Assembly: GCF_018283645.1 (NCBI RefSeq)
Contig: NZ_JAGSXH010000065.1
Location: 1-35,289, forward strand
Reading direction: 5' to 3'
DNA length: 35,289 bases
Origin: Actinocrinis puniceicyclus
GTDB lineage: Bacteria; Actinomycetota; Actinomycetes; Streptomycetales; Catenulisporaceae
Part shown: piece after piece, positions 15,243-23,145 of the stretch
How positions within the stretch are numbered: the stretch's first letter is position 1
Layout: each line of letters starts with the position of its first letter
Made by a program: the position numbers and the translations under genes
Notes under the pieces: model-generated
The model's input: only the letters and a program-made list of their open reading frames with translations
Told to the model about the DNA's origin: nothing
The model's database searches: none

Positions 15243-16276
15243 CGGACCTCCGTAAGGTGCAGCATCTGCGGGAGGCTGCGCACGAGCGGGAACATGCTCA
15301 CGCAGTCGCGCCCGAGCAGTGCGCAGTCGGTGCACGCGGGCCGGTCGGCGAACAGGGTGCGTGCATCAGCGCCCTTGATGCTGCGGTGCCGGTCGGGTGG
15401 GGTCGCGGCGATCCGCAGGTCCGAGGGGCAATCCCACAGCGAGCCGTTGGGTTGGGCGAAGAACAGTTGGGCGCCGCCGAAGCAGTCCTCGACCCGGCGC
15501 GGGGTCCGGTCGGTGATGGATGCGATGAACAGGCGCGTGTAGTGCGTGTCCGGAAGCGCGAGCGGCAGACCGGCGGTGTGAAGGTTGGTCAGCCCGGCGG
15601 CGATGCGATCGACCTCGTGTCCGTACGGGGTCAGTTCTTCGTCGAGGGCGTGGTCCGGGGAGAGCGAGACCGGCTGGGGCACGTAGTAGTCGCAGCCGAG
15701 TTCCACCGCGAGTTCGGCCATTGCGCCGATCTGATCGAGGGTGCGGCGGGAGATCACGCTGTAGATGCCCACACGCGGCGCAGCTGCTTCTCCGCGTGCA
15801 TCGATCAGGGTCCGGATGCCGCAGAGCACATCGCTGTGTGCGGCATAGCCTCCAAGCGCGGGGCGGAGTTCGTCATTGGCGGCCGCGTCGGTGGAGTCCA
15901 GCGATACCGACACCGCGTCCACGCCGAGTTCGACCAGGCGGCTGGCGACGATCGGCTTGGTCAGCGGCACCCCGTTGGTCGCGATCACGACCTGACAGCC
16001 GACCGCCTTGACGGTCGCGATCAGATCGAGGATGTGCGGCCAGTCCAGTGGCTCGCCGCCCGCGATCACCACGCGTGCGACCGGGGAGCCGTCGAGGCTG
16101 CGGGCGAACGCGAAGATCTCCTCGCGGGTCAGATCGTCGCGGCGAAGGTGGGACAGTGTGCCCGGGGCGGTCGGCACCTGGGCGCGGTGGGCGGCGATCG
16201 TGCCGAAGTAGCAATATCCGCAGGTGAATTTGCACACGGAGCGCAGCGCCCACAGCAGGGTGATGTCACGTGCCAC
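15239..16276 (-). CDS. Radical SAM enzyme with a Cys-rich C-terminal region
   Basis: The [4Fe-4S]-binding CxxxCxxC motif is in RSVCKFTCGYCYFG, followed by the GGEP motif (VVIAGGEPLDW) that binds the SAM amino group and by VSVSLDS. The last 100 residues hold five more Cys (EDC, WDC, CTDC, RDC), a SPASM/Twitch-like arrangement for auxiliary iron-sulfur clusters. The reaction is unknown. The start is a GTG at 16276 with GAGGGGG seven bases ahead; the longer ORF to 16348 lies inside the kinase gene. It overlaps genes on both sides, so it is made with the kinase and the PLP enzyme. No RiPP precursor peptide is seen nearby, which argues against peptide modification. Confidence 0.87.
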   Translation of the reverse strand: MARDITLLWALRSVCKFTCGYCYFGTIAAHRAQVPTAPGTLSHLRRDDLTREEIFAFARSLDGSPVARVVIAGGEPLDWPHILDLIATVKAVGCQVVIATNGVPLTKPIVASRLVELGVDAVSVSLDSTDAAANDELRPALGGYAAHSDVLCGIRTLIDARGEAAAPRVGIYSVISRRTLDQIGAMAELAVELGCDYYVPQPVSLSPDHALDEELTPYGHEVDRIAAGLTNLHTAGLPLALPDTHYTRLFIASITDRTPRRVEDCFGGAQLFFAQPNGSLWDCPSDLRIAATPPDRHRSIKGADARTLFADRPACTDCALLGRDCVSMFPLVRSLPQMLHLTEVR

Positions 16277-16997
16277 AGTCGGCCCCCTCGTCGGCCTCGA
16301 CCAGGCTGCGGCACAGTTCGGCGAGGCGGTGTGCGGTCTGATTCGCACTCATCCCGGTGACGGTCAGCGGGATGTATCGGTCAGGTTCGGCCTCAGCCAG
16401 CACCCGATAGAGGTCCTCGATGCGGGCCACCAACTGCCGGTCGCGTTGAGTGAGTGTGACGTTCAGGCGCTGCTCGAACCGGTCGAGGCAGGTGTCGCGG
16501 TCGGCGAGCAGCAGGATCGTGTAGTCGGGTGGCGGGCGGAAGAGCACGGCTTGACGCAGGATCTGTCGGGCCAGGGCGAGCGCGTCCGCGCCAGGGTCGG
16601 CCTGCTCGATGATCGCGGCCTGGTACACGGCGACCGTGTCGATGCCGCGGTCTTCGAGGACAAGGGCGAGGCCGGGTGTGTGCTGCGGGGCGTAACGTTC
16701 GTATTCGCGGGTCTTGAGAGCCAGCAGCGCGAGGGTTTCGACAATCGGGTGGCCGGTGCGTAGGTAGACATCGTCGGCTGCGGACAGCGCGCTGATCAGC
16801 CGTCCGGGCAGGGTATCCGGGTTCTGGTCGGTCAACTCGCCTAGGCGCAGGCATCCGGGGCCAAGCAGCGGCGTGGCCGCTTTGATCGCCGTCGTCTTGC
16901 CGACGCCGTTGATGCCTTCGACGGTGACCCACAGCGGAGCGATGCTCGCGCCCGCGCCGGGGCGCGCCGACACGGGTGTCGCCGCGGTCGCGGTCAC
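16266..16997 (-). CDS. Thymidylate-kinase-like P-loop nucleotide kinase (first copy)
   Basis: The 243 residues carry Walker A (VTVEGINGVGKTTA) and the DR motif (LVLEDRGIDTVAVYQ), both typical of thymidylate kinases. The paralogue at 12563-13378 shares the rare EGINGVGKT string and the TxAxYQ context but has lost the DR Asp. A basic LID region is not obvious, as in other divergent members. The GTG at 16997 overlaps the methyltransferase stop by four bases (GTGA). A housekeeping tmk would not sit in such an operon, so phosphorylation of an unusual nucleoside monophosphate is inferred. Confidence 0.77.
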   Translation of the reverse strand: MTATAATPVSARPGAGASIAPLWVTVEGINGVGKTTAIKAATPLLGPGCLRLGELTDQNPDTLPGRLISALSAADDVYLRTGHPIVETLALLALKTREYERYAPQHTPGLALVLEDRGIDTVAVYQAAIIEQADPGADALALARQILRQAVLFRPPPDYTILLLADRDTCLDRFEQRLNVTLTQRDRQLVARIEDLYRVLAEAEPDRYIPLTVTGMSANQTAHRLAELCRSLVEADEGADCGT

Positions 16998-17827
16998 AGC
17001 GGCTTCCTGGCGACGTAGAGGATTTCGGTGGCCACCCGTGGGGCGCATGCGGCGGTGATCGTGCCGAGCAGTGCGGCCGGTACCCGCTCGACCAAGTCGT
17101 AGTACCAGGTGGCGGCGCCATGGCCGTAGCGCTCAGCCAGTTCGGTGGCGAGGGTTACGGGTTGGCCAGGCGGGAGTAGCCCGATCTCCTGCTCGACCAC
17201 CAGGCCAAGGGATTCCAGCGCGTCAATGGTTTCCTGCCGCGACCATTCGTAGACGTGCACGCGGTGTTGCAGCGGTCGGGGCGGATCGCCCTCGGTGGCC
17301 GGGGTGGACAGATACAGCACGCCGCCGGGGCCCAGCGCGTCTGCGGTGTGGCGCAGGCTCGCGGCCCCCAGCGGGCCGGGAAGGTGTTCGAGCGCCGACG
17401 TGTAGATCGCCACATCGGCCTGCGCGACGGTGAACGGTTCGGAAACGTCGCAGTGGACGAACTCGACGGCGAACGTATCGCCGTAGGCGGCGCGGCAGCG
17501 CGCGAGCATGTCGTGCGCTTCAGAGACGTTCTCATCGGAGATGTCCAGGCCGACGTACCGCAGGATGTGCGGGGCATAGCGGTGAAGCAGCGGTAGCGCC
17601 AGACCGCGCCCGCAGCACACGTCAAGGACAGTGGCTCCCTCGGGGCAGCGCTCAGCGATCAGCAGGTGCTGTAACAGGTTCATGATTCCGGTGGGTTTGG
17701 CCTCGCCCCGGTGCAGCGCGTGATAGAAGTCGTCCATCTGGTTGGTGCTGTACGGGCCGATCATCGGGGTGCCGGGTCGGGTGGTGCACTGTTCCGGCAG
17801 TGCGGATGCTGATTCGGTGGCGGTCAT
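16994..17827 (-). CDS. Class I SAM-dependent methyltransferase
   Basis: The 277 residues form a Rossmann-type methyltransferase. Motif I is VLDVCCGRGLALPLL, then the acidic end of strand 2 is YVGLDISDENV, then FVHCDVSEPF and IYTSALEHLPG (motif IV region), and GGVLYLSTPA. This resembles the UbiE/type-11 group, which methylates small molecules. The C-terminal 80 residues (EIGLLPPGQPVTLATELAER) may form the substrate lid. The substrate is unknown; O-, N- or C-methylation of a deazaguanine-derived intermediate is plausible from context. The ATG at 17827 overlaps the upstream stop (ATGA). Confidence 0.85.
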   Translation of the reverse strand: MTATESASALPEQCTTRPGTPMIGPYSTNQMDDFYHALHRGEAKPTGIMNLLQHLLIAERCPEGATVLDVCCGRGLALPLLHRYAPHILRYVGLDISDENVSEAHDMLARCRAAYGDTFAVEFVHCDVSEPFTVAQADVAIYTSALEHLPGPLGAASLRHTADALGPGGVLYLSTPATEGDPPRPLQHRVHVYEWSRQETIDALESLGLVVEQEIGLLPPGQPVTLATELAERYGHGAATWYYDLVERVPAALLGTITAACAPRVATEILYVARKPL

Positions 17828-18327
17828 GACTGCGCCTCCCAGGGGAAGACCACCCAGCCTCGGGTGGTGAGGGCCGTATACGTGGGGATCTCGGACGCGG
17901 GCAGGTCCGGGTCGAGGTTGGCTTGGTTCAGCACGCACACGGCGGTGCGTACACGTGTGGCGCCGGCACGGCGTGCCAACTCCGCGGTGACGCGCACGGT
18001 GTGGCCGGTGCCCGCCACGTCGTCCACGATCAGCACGTCGAGGCCGGTCAGGTCGCCGAGCGTGGACGGATTGCCGATGCGTACCTGCGGGCTCTTCGGA
18101 GCGTCGATCCCGTCGCGTAGCGTGTGGGTGACCTCGACCGTGCGCAGGTCGCGCACCTGCAGCAGGTGGGCGACCAGGACTGCGGGCACCGCGCCGCCGC
18201 GCAGAATTCCGATCAGGCAGTCCGGTGCGCGGTCAAGGGATGCGGCCTCCGCGATGGAGCGGACGTGGGCCTCGACGGCAGGCCACGACAACCGGTTGGT
18301 GCGGGGTTCATCGGCCACGCTGGTCAC
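17824..18327 (-). CDS. Type I phosphoribosyltransferase
   Basis: The 167 residues hold the PRPP-binding signature VLIVDDVAGTGHT and the upstream CLIGILRGGAVPAVLVAHLL loop typical of purine phosphoribosyltransferases such as Gpt and Xpt. These enzymes join a nucleobase to PRPP to make a nucleoside 5'-monophosphate. It overlaps queE by 20 bases and so is co-made with the two enzymes that build the 7-deazaguanine ring. In the toyocamycin and tubercidin pathways, as I recall, related enzymes attach ribose phosphate to the deazapurine base. The likely substrate here is 7-carboxy-7-deazaguanine or a derivative (inference). Confidence 0.87.
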   Translation of the reverse strand: MTSVADEPRTNRLSWPAVEAHVRSIAEAASLDRAPDCLIGILRGGAVPAVLVAHLLQVRDLRTVEVTHTLRDGIDAPKSPQVRIGNPSTLGDLTGLDVLIVDDVAGTGHTVRVTAELARRAGATRVRTAVCVLNQANLDPDLPASEIPTYTALTTRGWVVFPWEAQS

Positions 18328-19027
18328 CCCACAGCAGGATGTGCAGGCGGCCGGTCAGGTTCCATCCATGTTCGAGGGCCGTGTCAGCCAGTTGGCGCAT
18401 ACCGGCGATGACCTCGTCGGCCGAGGTGGCTTGCGGCATCACCCACACCGGATGAAGCCCGTAGGCATCTTGCAGTGCGGCGATCTGCGCTGCGTCGTCC
18501 GCACCGCAGACCACGAATTTGAATACAGCCTTGCCGTTGGCGGCGAACGCGGTCAGTGCCGCGGCGTCGATCGGACGGCTGCCCAGCCCGGCGTTGCGCA
18601 GCTTCGGCGAGACATTGAACTGCCCGACCAGGTCAGTCAGCTCCGGCGGTGGCGGAATCGTGCCGTTGGTTTCCACCTCGATGCGCCGACCCGCCGCCCG
18701 CAGCATGGCCGCCAGGTCGGTGATCGCCTCGGCTTGCAACAGCGGCTCACCACCGGTGATCACGACCAGCTCGGTACCGAGCGCCAGCAGTTGGGTCGCA
18801 GTGCTCTCGACAGTGAGGCGCCGGGTCTCGGCCGCTTGGTCGTGGCGGCGCCAGTCCCAGCTGTGCCGGGAATCGCACCAGGTGCAGGCGAGGTTGCAGT
18901 CAGCCAGCCGCACGAATGCGGCGCGCTGTCCGCAAGACGGTCCCTCGCCTTGGAAGGTGGGACCGAACAGCTCGTTGACCAGGAGATACCCGGCCTGCTG
19001 CGCGGTGGATGCCAGTGCCAACGTCAC
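18308..19027 (-). CDS. queE: 7-carboxy-7-deazaguanine synthase, QueE-like radical SAM enzyme
   Basis: The 239 residues start with the QueE hallmark FGPTFQGEGPSCGQRAAFVR, directly followed by the cluster motif CNLACTWCDS (CxxxCxxC). The GGEP motif is in VVITGGEPLLQ, and EVETNGT and NVSPKL follow as in QueE. QueE converts 6-carboxy-5,6,7,8-tetrahydropterin to 7-carboxy-7-deazaguanine (CDG) using SAM and Mg2+. The GTG at 19027 overlaps the queD stop (GTGA) and has GGGAGG ahead. No queC is present in the window to carry CDG to preQ0. Confidence 0.93.
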   Translation of the reverse strand: MTLALASTAQQAGYLLVNELFGPTFQGEGPSCGQRAAFVRLADCNLACTWCDSRHSWDWRRHDQAAETRRLTVESTATQLLALGTELVVITGGEPLLQAEAITDLAAMLRAAGRRIEVETNGTIPPPPELTDLVGQFNVSPKLRNAGLGSRPIDAAALTAFAANGKAVFKFVVCGADDAAQIAALQDAYGLHPVWVMPQATSADEVIAGMRQLADTALEHGWNLTGRLHILLWGDQRGR

Positions 19028-19416
19028 GACGTGACCTCCCGACGCGATGCGGGAAGGTATTCGGCCCAACTGTTGACGGTCTCGCTTACTCGGACGCCGA
19101 TCAGCCGCCCGTTGAGATCCGGCGCGAGATGGCGCTCAAACCAGTCGGCCAGGTGGCGGGCAAGCAGTTCGCTGGTCGGGTTGTCGTCGAGTACCTGGTT
19201 CAGGTCCCGGTGGTCCAGCGACGTGCCGATGTAGTCGCCCAGGGGTTTCAATTCGGCGAAGTCGTCGACGAATCCGGTCGCGGTCAGTCGCTCGCTTTCC
19301 AGCGTGATCTCGACGCGGTAGCTGTGCCCGTGGATACGGGCGCACTTGTGTTCCTCGGGCAGGTCACGCAGGTGGTGCGCTGCCTCGAACGTGAAGGTCT
19401 TGGCGATGCGGTACAC
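19024..19416 (-). CDS. queD: 6-carboxytetrahydropterin synthase, QueD-like
   Basis: The 130 residues match the PTPS/QueD family in full length. The zinc ligands are His in FEAAHHLRD and both His of IHGHSYRVE, and the catalytic Cys is in HKCARIHGH. The C-terminal ETVNSWAEY contains the conserved Glu that binds the pterin. QueD converts 7,8-dihydroneopterin triphosphate to 6-carboxytetrahydropterin, the substrate of QueE. The GTG at 19416 has GGAG eight bases ahead; the upstream extension of the open frame has no coding character. It lies 32 bases after the monooxygenase gene. No GTP cyclohydrolase gene is in the window, so the pterin would come from the housekeeping FolE. Confidence 0.92.
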   Translation of the reverse strand: MYRIAKTFTFEAAHHLRDLPEEHKCARIHGHSYRVEITLESERLTATGFVDDFAELKPLGDYIGTSLDHRDLNQVLDDNPTSELLARHLADWFERHLAPDLNGRLIGVRVSETVNSWAEYLPASRREVTS

Positions 19417-19448
19417 AGGGCTGGCTCCGTGGATTGGTGCGAGTCGGG

Positions 19449-20699
19449 CTAGCGTGCGGTCACGGCGGCGAGGTATGTGCTGGCCTTGATCGGATCTAGT
19501 AGCCAGTCGGCGAAGTCGTCGGGTGCGGAGAAGCCGTTGGCGAACCGGTCGGCGACGTCTTGGTGTTGTCCAGCGGCGCCGAGGATGTCCAGCACGTGCG
19601 GGGGCGGCGGGGCGAGCATCGCGTTCGTCCATGCCGTGCACACGGCGACTCTCGCCCAGTAGGAATCGAACGTGGCTTGCATGAACGCCTGGTCGTAGGG
19701 GCGGTCGCCGTGTGCGAGGATCGCGGCGAGGTAGGTGTCCGCGGCGCGGGAGGCGTTGTTGCTGCCCTGGCCGGTGATCGGATCGTTGGCGACGACGACG
19801 TCCGCGATGCCCAGGGCGAGGCGTCCGGAGGGCAGGGCCGCGATGGGGTGGCGCACCACGGGCGCATAGCGGCCGGCCAGCGTCGCACCCGGGTCGGTCA
19901 ACTCGGCTTCGGCGCAGCGCTCGTATTCCCAGGGGGCGAACCGGCGGATCAGCTCAAGGGTGTGCGCCAGGTGCGCGGCTGGGTCGTCTGCGACTTGGTC
20001 GAATGTGTCGATGGGGCCGCCGGGAATGCCTTCCCAGAACAGGATGTCGCAGGTCCCCGACGTGGTCAGCGCCGGGATGACGATCAGCTCGCCGACGGTG
20101 GGGATCAGGTTGAAGCGCACTGCGCTGGTATCGGGATGTTCCTCGCGGGGCCGCACTGCGTGGACGTAGGCGACCGCGAGAGAACGCTGCGGTGCCGAGT
20201 ATGGGGAGCGTTCGGCGTCCCGGTCGAACAGTTCGACAATGTCGCCTTTGCCCGCAGCGACGATGACCAGATCGTAGAGGGCGGCGAGGTGGTCGAGGTC
20301 GGAAACGGTGGCCGCGTTGATCACCACAGTTCCGCCGCGCTCGGCGAAAAGCTCCAGCCACGCGGCCATCTTCAGGCGCTGGTCGACAGATTGAGCATAC
20401 TGACTCAGCTGGCCAAGCCAGTTGATAGCGGGAGCTGCGTCGGGACCGGGCACGCTGACCCCCAGCCCGTCGATGCGATGTCCGCTCCCGGCCGCAGACC
20501 ACAGATCCACTCCGAGGGCGCGTCGCTCCATCTCGAGAGCGGCGCCGAACATGCATTGAGTCGAGGTGACCCTGCCATGGCGTATCTCGCTGGCGGGGCG
20601 CTGGCTCATCACGGTCACCTCGTATCCTCCGGCCAGCAGCAGGCCGTGGGCGAGTTGAAGGCCGGCCTGTCCGGCGCCGACGATCAGGATCTTGCGCAT
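19449..20699 (-). CDS. FAD-dependent monooxygenase of the styrene/indole monooxygenase (StyA/IndA) family
   Basis: The 416 residues begin with an FAD-binding Rossmann motif (ILIVGAGQAGLQLAHGLL). The blocks that follow (YEVTVMSQRPASEIRHGRV, TQCMFGAALEMERR) are typical of StyA-like oxygenases, and NDPITGQGSNNASRAAD is the flavin-binding DP block near residue 320. StyA enzymes use FADH2 from a separate reductase (StyB) to epoxidise or hydroxylate aromatic rings. No reductase is in the window. The ATG at 20699 has AAGGGGAG ahead. It follows the conservon GTPase gene by 22 bases, where many conservons carry a cytochrome P450. Confidence 0.87.
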   Translation of the reverse strand: MRKILIVGAGQAGLQLAHGLLLAGGYEVTVMSQRPASEIRHGRVTSTQCMFGAALEMERRALGVDLWSAAGSGHRIDGLGVSVPGPDAAPAINWLGQLSQYAQSVDQRLKMAAWLELFAERGGTVVINAATVSDLDHLAALYDLVIVAAGKGDIVELFDRDAERSPYSAPQRSLAVAYVHAVRPREEHPDTSAVRFNLIPTVGELIVIPALTTSGTCDILFWEGIPGGPIDTFDQVADDPAAHLAHTLELIRRFAPWEYERCAEAELTDPGATLAGRYAPVVRHPIAALPSGRLALGIADVVVANDPITGQGSNNASRAADTYLAAILAHGDRPYDQAFMQATFDSYWARVAVCTAWTNAMLAPPPPHVLDILGAAGQHQDVADRFANGFSAPDDFADWLLDPIKASTYLAAVTAR

Positions 20700-20721
20700 C
20701 TCTCCCCTTGTTGGTTGGGCA

Positions 20722-21300
20722 TCAGTGGCTGGGCAGCAGGTTCAGGGCGTGACGGATCAGAGCACGCAGTGCCTCGCGCACGTCGCGGCGGTCACGTGCG
20801 TCGGCCGTGGTCAGCGGGATGCCGGGCGACAGATCGAGTGCGTCGCGCACCTCGGCTAGCTCGTGGGTCAACTGGCCGTCGAACAGGTTGACCACGACGG
20901 TGAAGGGGATATCGCCTCGCCGCTCGAAGTACGCGATAGCGGGCCAGCTCGCGGCGAGATTCCTCGTGTCGACCAGCACGATCGCGGCGAGCGCGCCGCG
21001 CGCCAGGTCATCCCACAGGAACCAGAAGCGGTCTTGGCCGGGGGTGCCGAACAGGTAAAGCGTCAGCCCGTCGTCAACGGCGATGCGCCCGAAGTCCATC
21101 GCCACGGTCGTAGTGGTCTTGCCGCGCGCGAAGGACACGTCGTCGGCCGGCGCCGCGGCCACGGGCATCAGGGCCTCGGTGCTCGCGACCGGGATCTCGC
21201 TGATGGCGGCGACGAACGTGGTCTTGCCCACGCCGAAGGCCCCGGCGATCACGATTTTCGCGGACAGGGCGAGGGAGGCGTCAGAGATTGTCGAGGCCAC
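20722..21300 (-). CDS. cvnD: Conservon small GTPase-like ATP/GTP-binding protein (CvnD)
   Basis: The 192 residues match the CvnD family from end to end. The P-loop is IVIAGAFGVGKTTFV, the switch region is KTTTTVAMDFGRI, LYLFGTPGQDRFWFLWDDL is the G3-like segment, and VVVNLFDG is the G4-like segment. CvnD proteins form a membrane-associated complex with the sensor ATPase, Roadblock and DUF742 partners and act as a GTPase switch in Streptomyces development and secondary metabolism. The GTG at 21300 overlaps the DUF742 gene by 20 bases. It is the last conservon gene and leads straight into the biosynthetic genes. Confidence 0.93.
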   Translation of the reverse strand: MASTISDASLALSAKIVIAGAFGVGKTTFVAAISEIPVASTEALMPVAAAPADDVSFARGKTTTTVAMDFGRIAVDDGLTLYLFGTPGQDRFWFLWDDLARGALAAIVLVDTRNLAASWPAIAYFERRGDIPFTVVVNLFDGQLTHELAEVRDALDLSPGIPLTTADARDRRDVREALRALIRHALNLLPSH

Positions 21301-21643
21301 GCAGCACCCTCTCCAGCAAGTGGCGGTCCGGGATGTCGGCGGCCGGGGGGTGGATGCGCACTCGGCCGACCGCGGCGAGGTCGCCGACCAGGACGCGGAT
21401 CACACCGAGCGGCAGCGCCAGACCCGTGGCGAGTTCCGCGATCGTGCGCGGATACCGGCATGCCTCGTACACCGCGGCGGTCTCCGGCAGCATGCCGAGC
21501 ACGCGCTGCGGATCGAACTCGACTGTGCTGATCAGCCGCTCGACGCCGAGGAATCGGTCCGCTGCGGTACGTCCCCGAGTGATGCCGTAGGGGCGCACCC
21601 GCGACGGGCGGCGCGGTGCGTGGAGTGCGTACGTGCGCGTCAC
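21281..21643 (-). CDS. cvnC: DUF742 protein (CvnC)
   Basis: The 120 residues match the DUF742 family: an N-terminal basic tail (RPSRVRPYGITRGR), then EACRYPRTIAELATGLALPLGVIRVLVGDL and a short C-terminal segment ending LLERVLRGLDNL. The fold is a winged-helix-like domain. In conservons it binds the Roadblock protein and the GTPase. The GTG at 21643 overlaps the stop of the Roadblock gene by four bases. No oddities are seen. Confidence 0.93.
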   Translation of the reverse strand: MTRTYALHAPRRPSRVRPYGITRGRTAADRFLGVERLISTVEFDPQRVLGMLPETAAVYEACRYPRTIAELATGLALPLGVIRVLVGDLAAVGRVRIHPPAADIPDRHLLERVLRGLDNL

Positions 21644-22059
21644 ACGACCAGCCCGCCGCGCAGCTGCTGGCGCACCTGCGGCGTCAGGAGCACCCCGACG
21701 CGCTGGGCGAACAGCGACATCTCGTAGCTGACCTGGCCGAGCTTCGCGTCGTGTTCGGTGATGACCGCGAGCGCGGCGCCCTCGCCGAGCGCGGTCACTA
21801 TCACGTGTCCGTTGCCGTAGCGCAGGATCGACTGCTGGTAGCCCTCGAACCCGAACTCGCGCCCCACCGCGCTGGACAGCGCGTACACAGCGCTGGCGGT
21901 CGCCGCGAACCGGTCAGCCTGGTCAGTTTGCATGCTCATGGACGCCGCCAGCTTCATGCCGTCGGTGGATAGCACGATGGCACTGGTCACCCCGGTGGTC
22001 GTCGAGGCGAACCGGTCGACGAGGAAGGCCACCTCCTGCGCACCGCCTTCGGCGATCAC
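21640..22059 (-). CDS. cvnB: Roadblock/LC7-domain protein (CvnB)
   Basis: The 139 residues form one Roadblock/LC7 domain: VAFLVDRFASTTTGVTSAIVL followed by STDGMKLAAS, then FAATASAVYALSSAVG and VIVTALGEGAALAVITE. These proteins dimerise and modulate the cognate small GTPase. Two GTG starts are possible. The one at 22059 overlaps the preceding stop (GTGA) and has GGGAG six bases ahead; the one at 22071 adds four residues. The overlap pattern of the operon favours 22059. Confidence 0.9.
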   Translation of the reverse strand: MIAEGGAQEVAFLVDRFASTTTGVTSAIVLSTDGMKLAASMSMQTDQADRFAATASAVYALSSAVGREFGFEGYQQSILRYGNGHVIVTALGEGAALAVITEHDAKLGQVSYEMSLFAQRVGVLLTPQVRQQLRGGLVV

Positions 22060-23138
22060 TGCTGCTCCCACGGTCCCTCCCACGAGGTCGATGCTGTGTC
22101 GTGCGTAGAGGCTGTTTCGGCGTGGGCGCGCCGCTCGCCCGCCTCGAAGTCGTTGAGGTCGTCGCGGACGGACTGCGGATCGGGAGGCCGCGCGGACGGC
22201 GCGGTCGGCAGCCACGGCCCCGGGTCTTGGGACGCCCGTGTCCGGCGCGGCAGACCGTTCTTCGTCGTGCCCGCGGCCGGGGCGGCGAGGGTCTGCACCC
22301 CCCACCAATCGCCGCTCGACGCCGCGGAGAGCACAGGCACAGGTACGGGCGAAGCCGCGGGGACCGGTGCGACGGCCTCCGGAGGGATGATCACGTGGCC
22401 GGGCAGGGTGACGTAGGCGATCGTGCCGCCCCCGGGTCGGGGAGCGAGTTGGACGTAAAGCCCGTGGCGGTGCGCGATGCTGGCCACGACGTACAGCCCC
22501 ATCTGCCGCGCCGAGCGGGCGTCAAGTACAGGGCTGGTGGCCAAGCGGGCGTTGAGCTCCGCAAGCGCCGTCCACTCGATCCCCGGACCGGAGTCGGCAA
22601 TCTGAATCAGCACCGAGCCGTCGCGGTCGGGATGCCCGGACAAGGTGACACGGGAAGAAGCCGGCGCATACGAGACCGCATTGTCGAGCAGCGCGGCGAG
22701 CAGGTGAACCAGGTCGTCCGACACCCCGGGCGGCACGGCGGCGGCAGGCATCGCCGTGAGCTTGACCGGCTCGAAATCAGCCGAGGCACACTGCGCGGCG
22801 CGCGCCACGTCCAGCAGCGTGACCGGCCCCTCCAACCCGTCGCACACCTGCCCGCCAGCCAGAAGCAGCAGGCCCTCGGCATAGCGCCGCAGCCGGTTGG
22901 CGTCGTGGTCGACGGCGTACAGCGCCTTGAGCGTGCCAGGCTCCACCGCCTCGCGCTCCACCTCGTCGAGTACGCGGATCAGGTGGTAGGTCAACGCCAT
23001 CTGCCGCCGCGCGAGCGTCGACATCAACACACACAAATCACCGTCCAGGCGCGGTACGGGCTGCTCGACGAATTCCTGCGGGACGGCTTCTATCGGTTGC
23101 CGAGTAACCTGGCGCCGCCAGCGTCGCCTGAGGATCAC
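22056..23138 (-). CDS. cvnA: Conservon sensor ATPase, soluble variant (CvnA-like)
   Basis: The 360 residues contain a GHKL-type ATPase domain (HATPase_c) at about 100-260: N box LLAALLDNAVSYAP, G1 box IADSGPGIEW, G2 region ARQMGLYVVASIAHRHGL and GGGTIAYVTLP. The C-terminal 100 residues are Pro/Ala-rich and disordered. Typical CvnA proteins have N-terminal membrane helices and an extracellular sensor; here only a short basic stretch (ILRRRWRRQVTRQP) comes before the cytosolic part. The start at 23138 (GTG, seven bases after the upstream stop) is the best supported. The missing sensor may be supplied by the upstream ATPase or an unknown partner. Confidence 0.85.
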   Translation of the reverse strand: MILRRRWRRQVTRQPIEAVPQEFVEQPVPRLDGDLCVLMSTLARRQMALTYHLIRVLDEVEREAVEPGTLKALYAVDHDANRLRRYAEGLLLLAGGQVCDGLEGPVTLLDVARAAQCASADFEPVKLTAMPAAAVPPGVSDDLVHLLAALLDNAVSYAPASSRVTLSGHPDRDGSVLIQIADSGPGIEWTALAELNARLATSPVLDARSARQMGLYVVASIAHRHGLYVQLAPRPGGGTIAYVTLPGHVIIPPEAVAPVPAASPVPVPVLSAASSGDWWGVQTLAAPAAGTTKNGLPRRTRASQDPGPWLPTAPSARPPDPQSVRDDLNDFEAGERRAHAETASTHDTASTSWEGPWEQQ

Positions 23139-23145
23139 GACGCTC

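Noticed and set aside
15239-16276. Viperin-like radical SAM enzyme, suggested by nearby thymidylate-kinase-like genes
   Set aside because: The motif context is CKFTCGYCYFG, not the viperin CGFCFHTxKTS type, and the C-terminal Cys cluster is not found in viperins.
18308-19416. Ordinary queuosine biosynthesis locus
   Set aside because: QueC, QueF, QueA and Tgt are missing, while a phosphoribosyltransferase, kinases and a methyltransferase are coupled to QueD/QueE.
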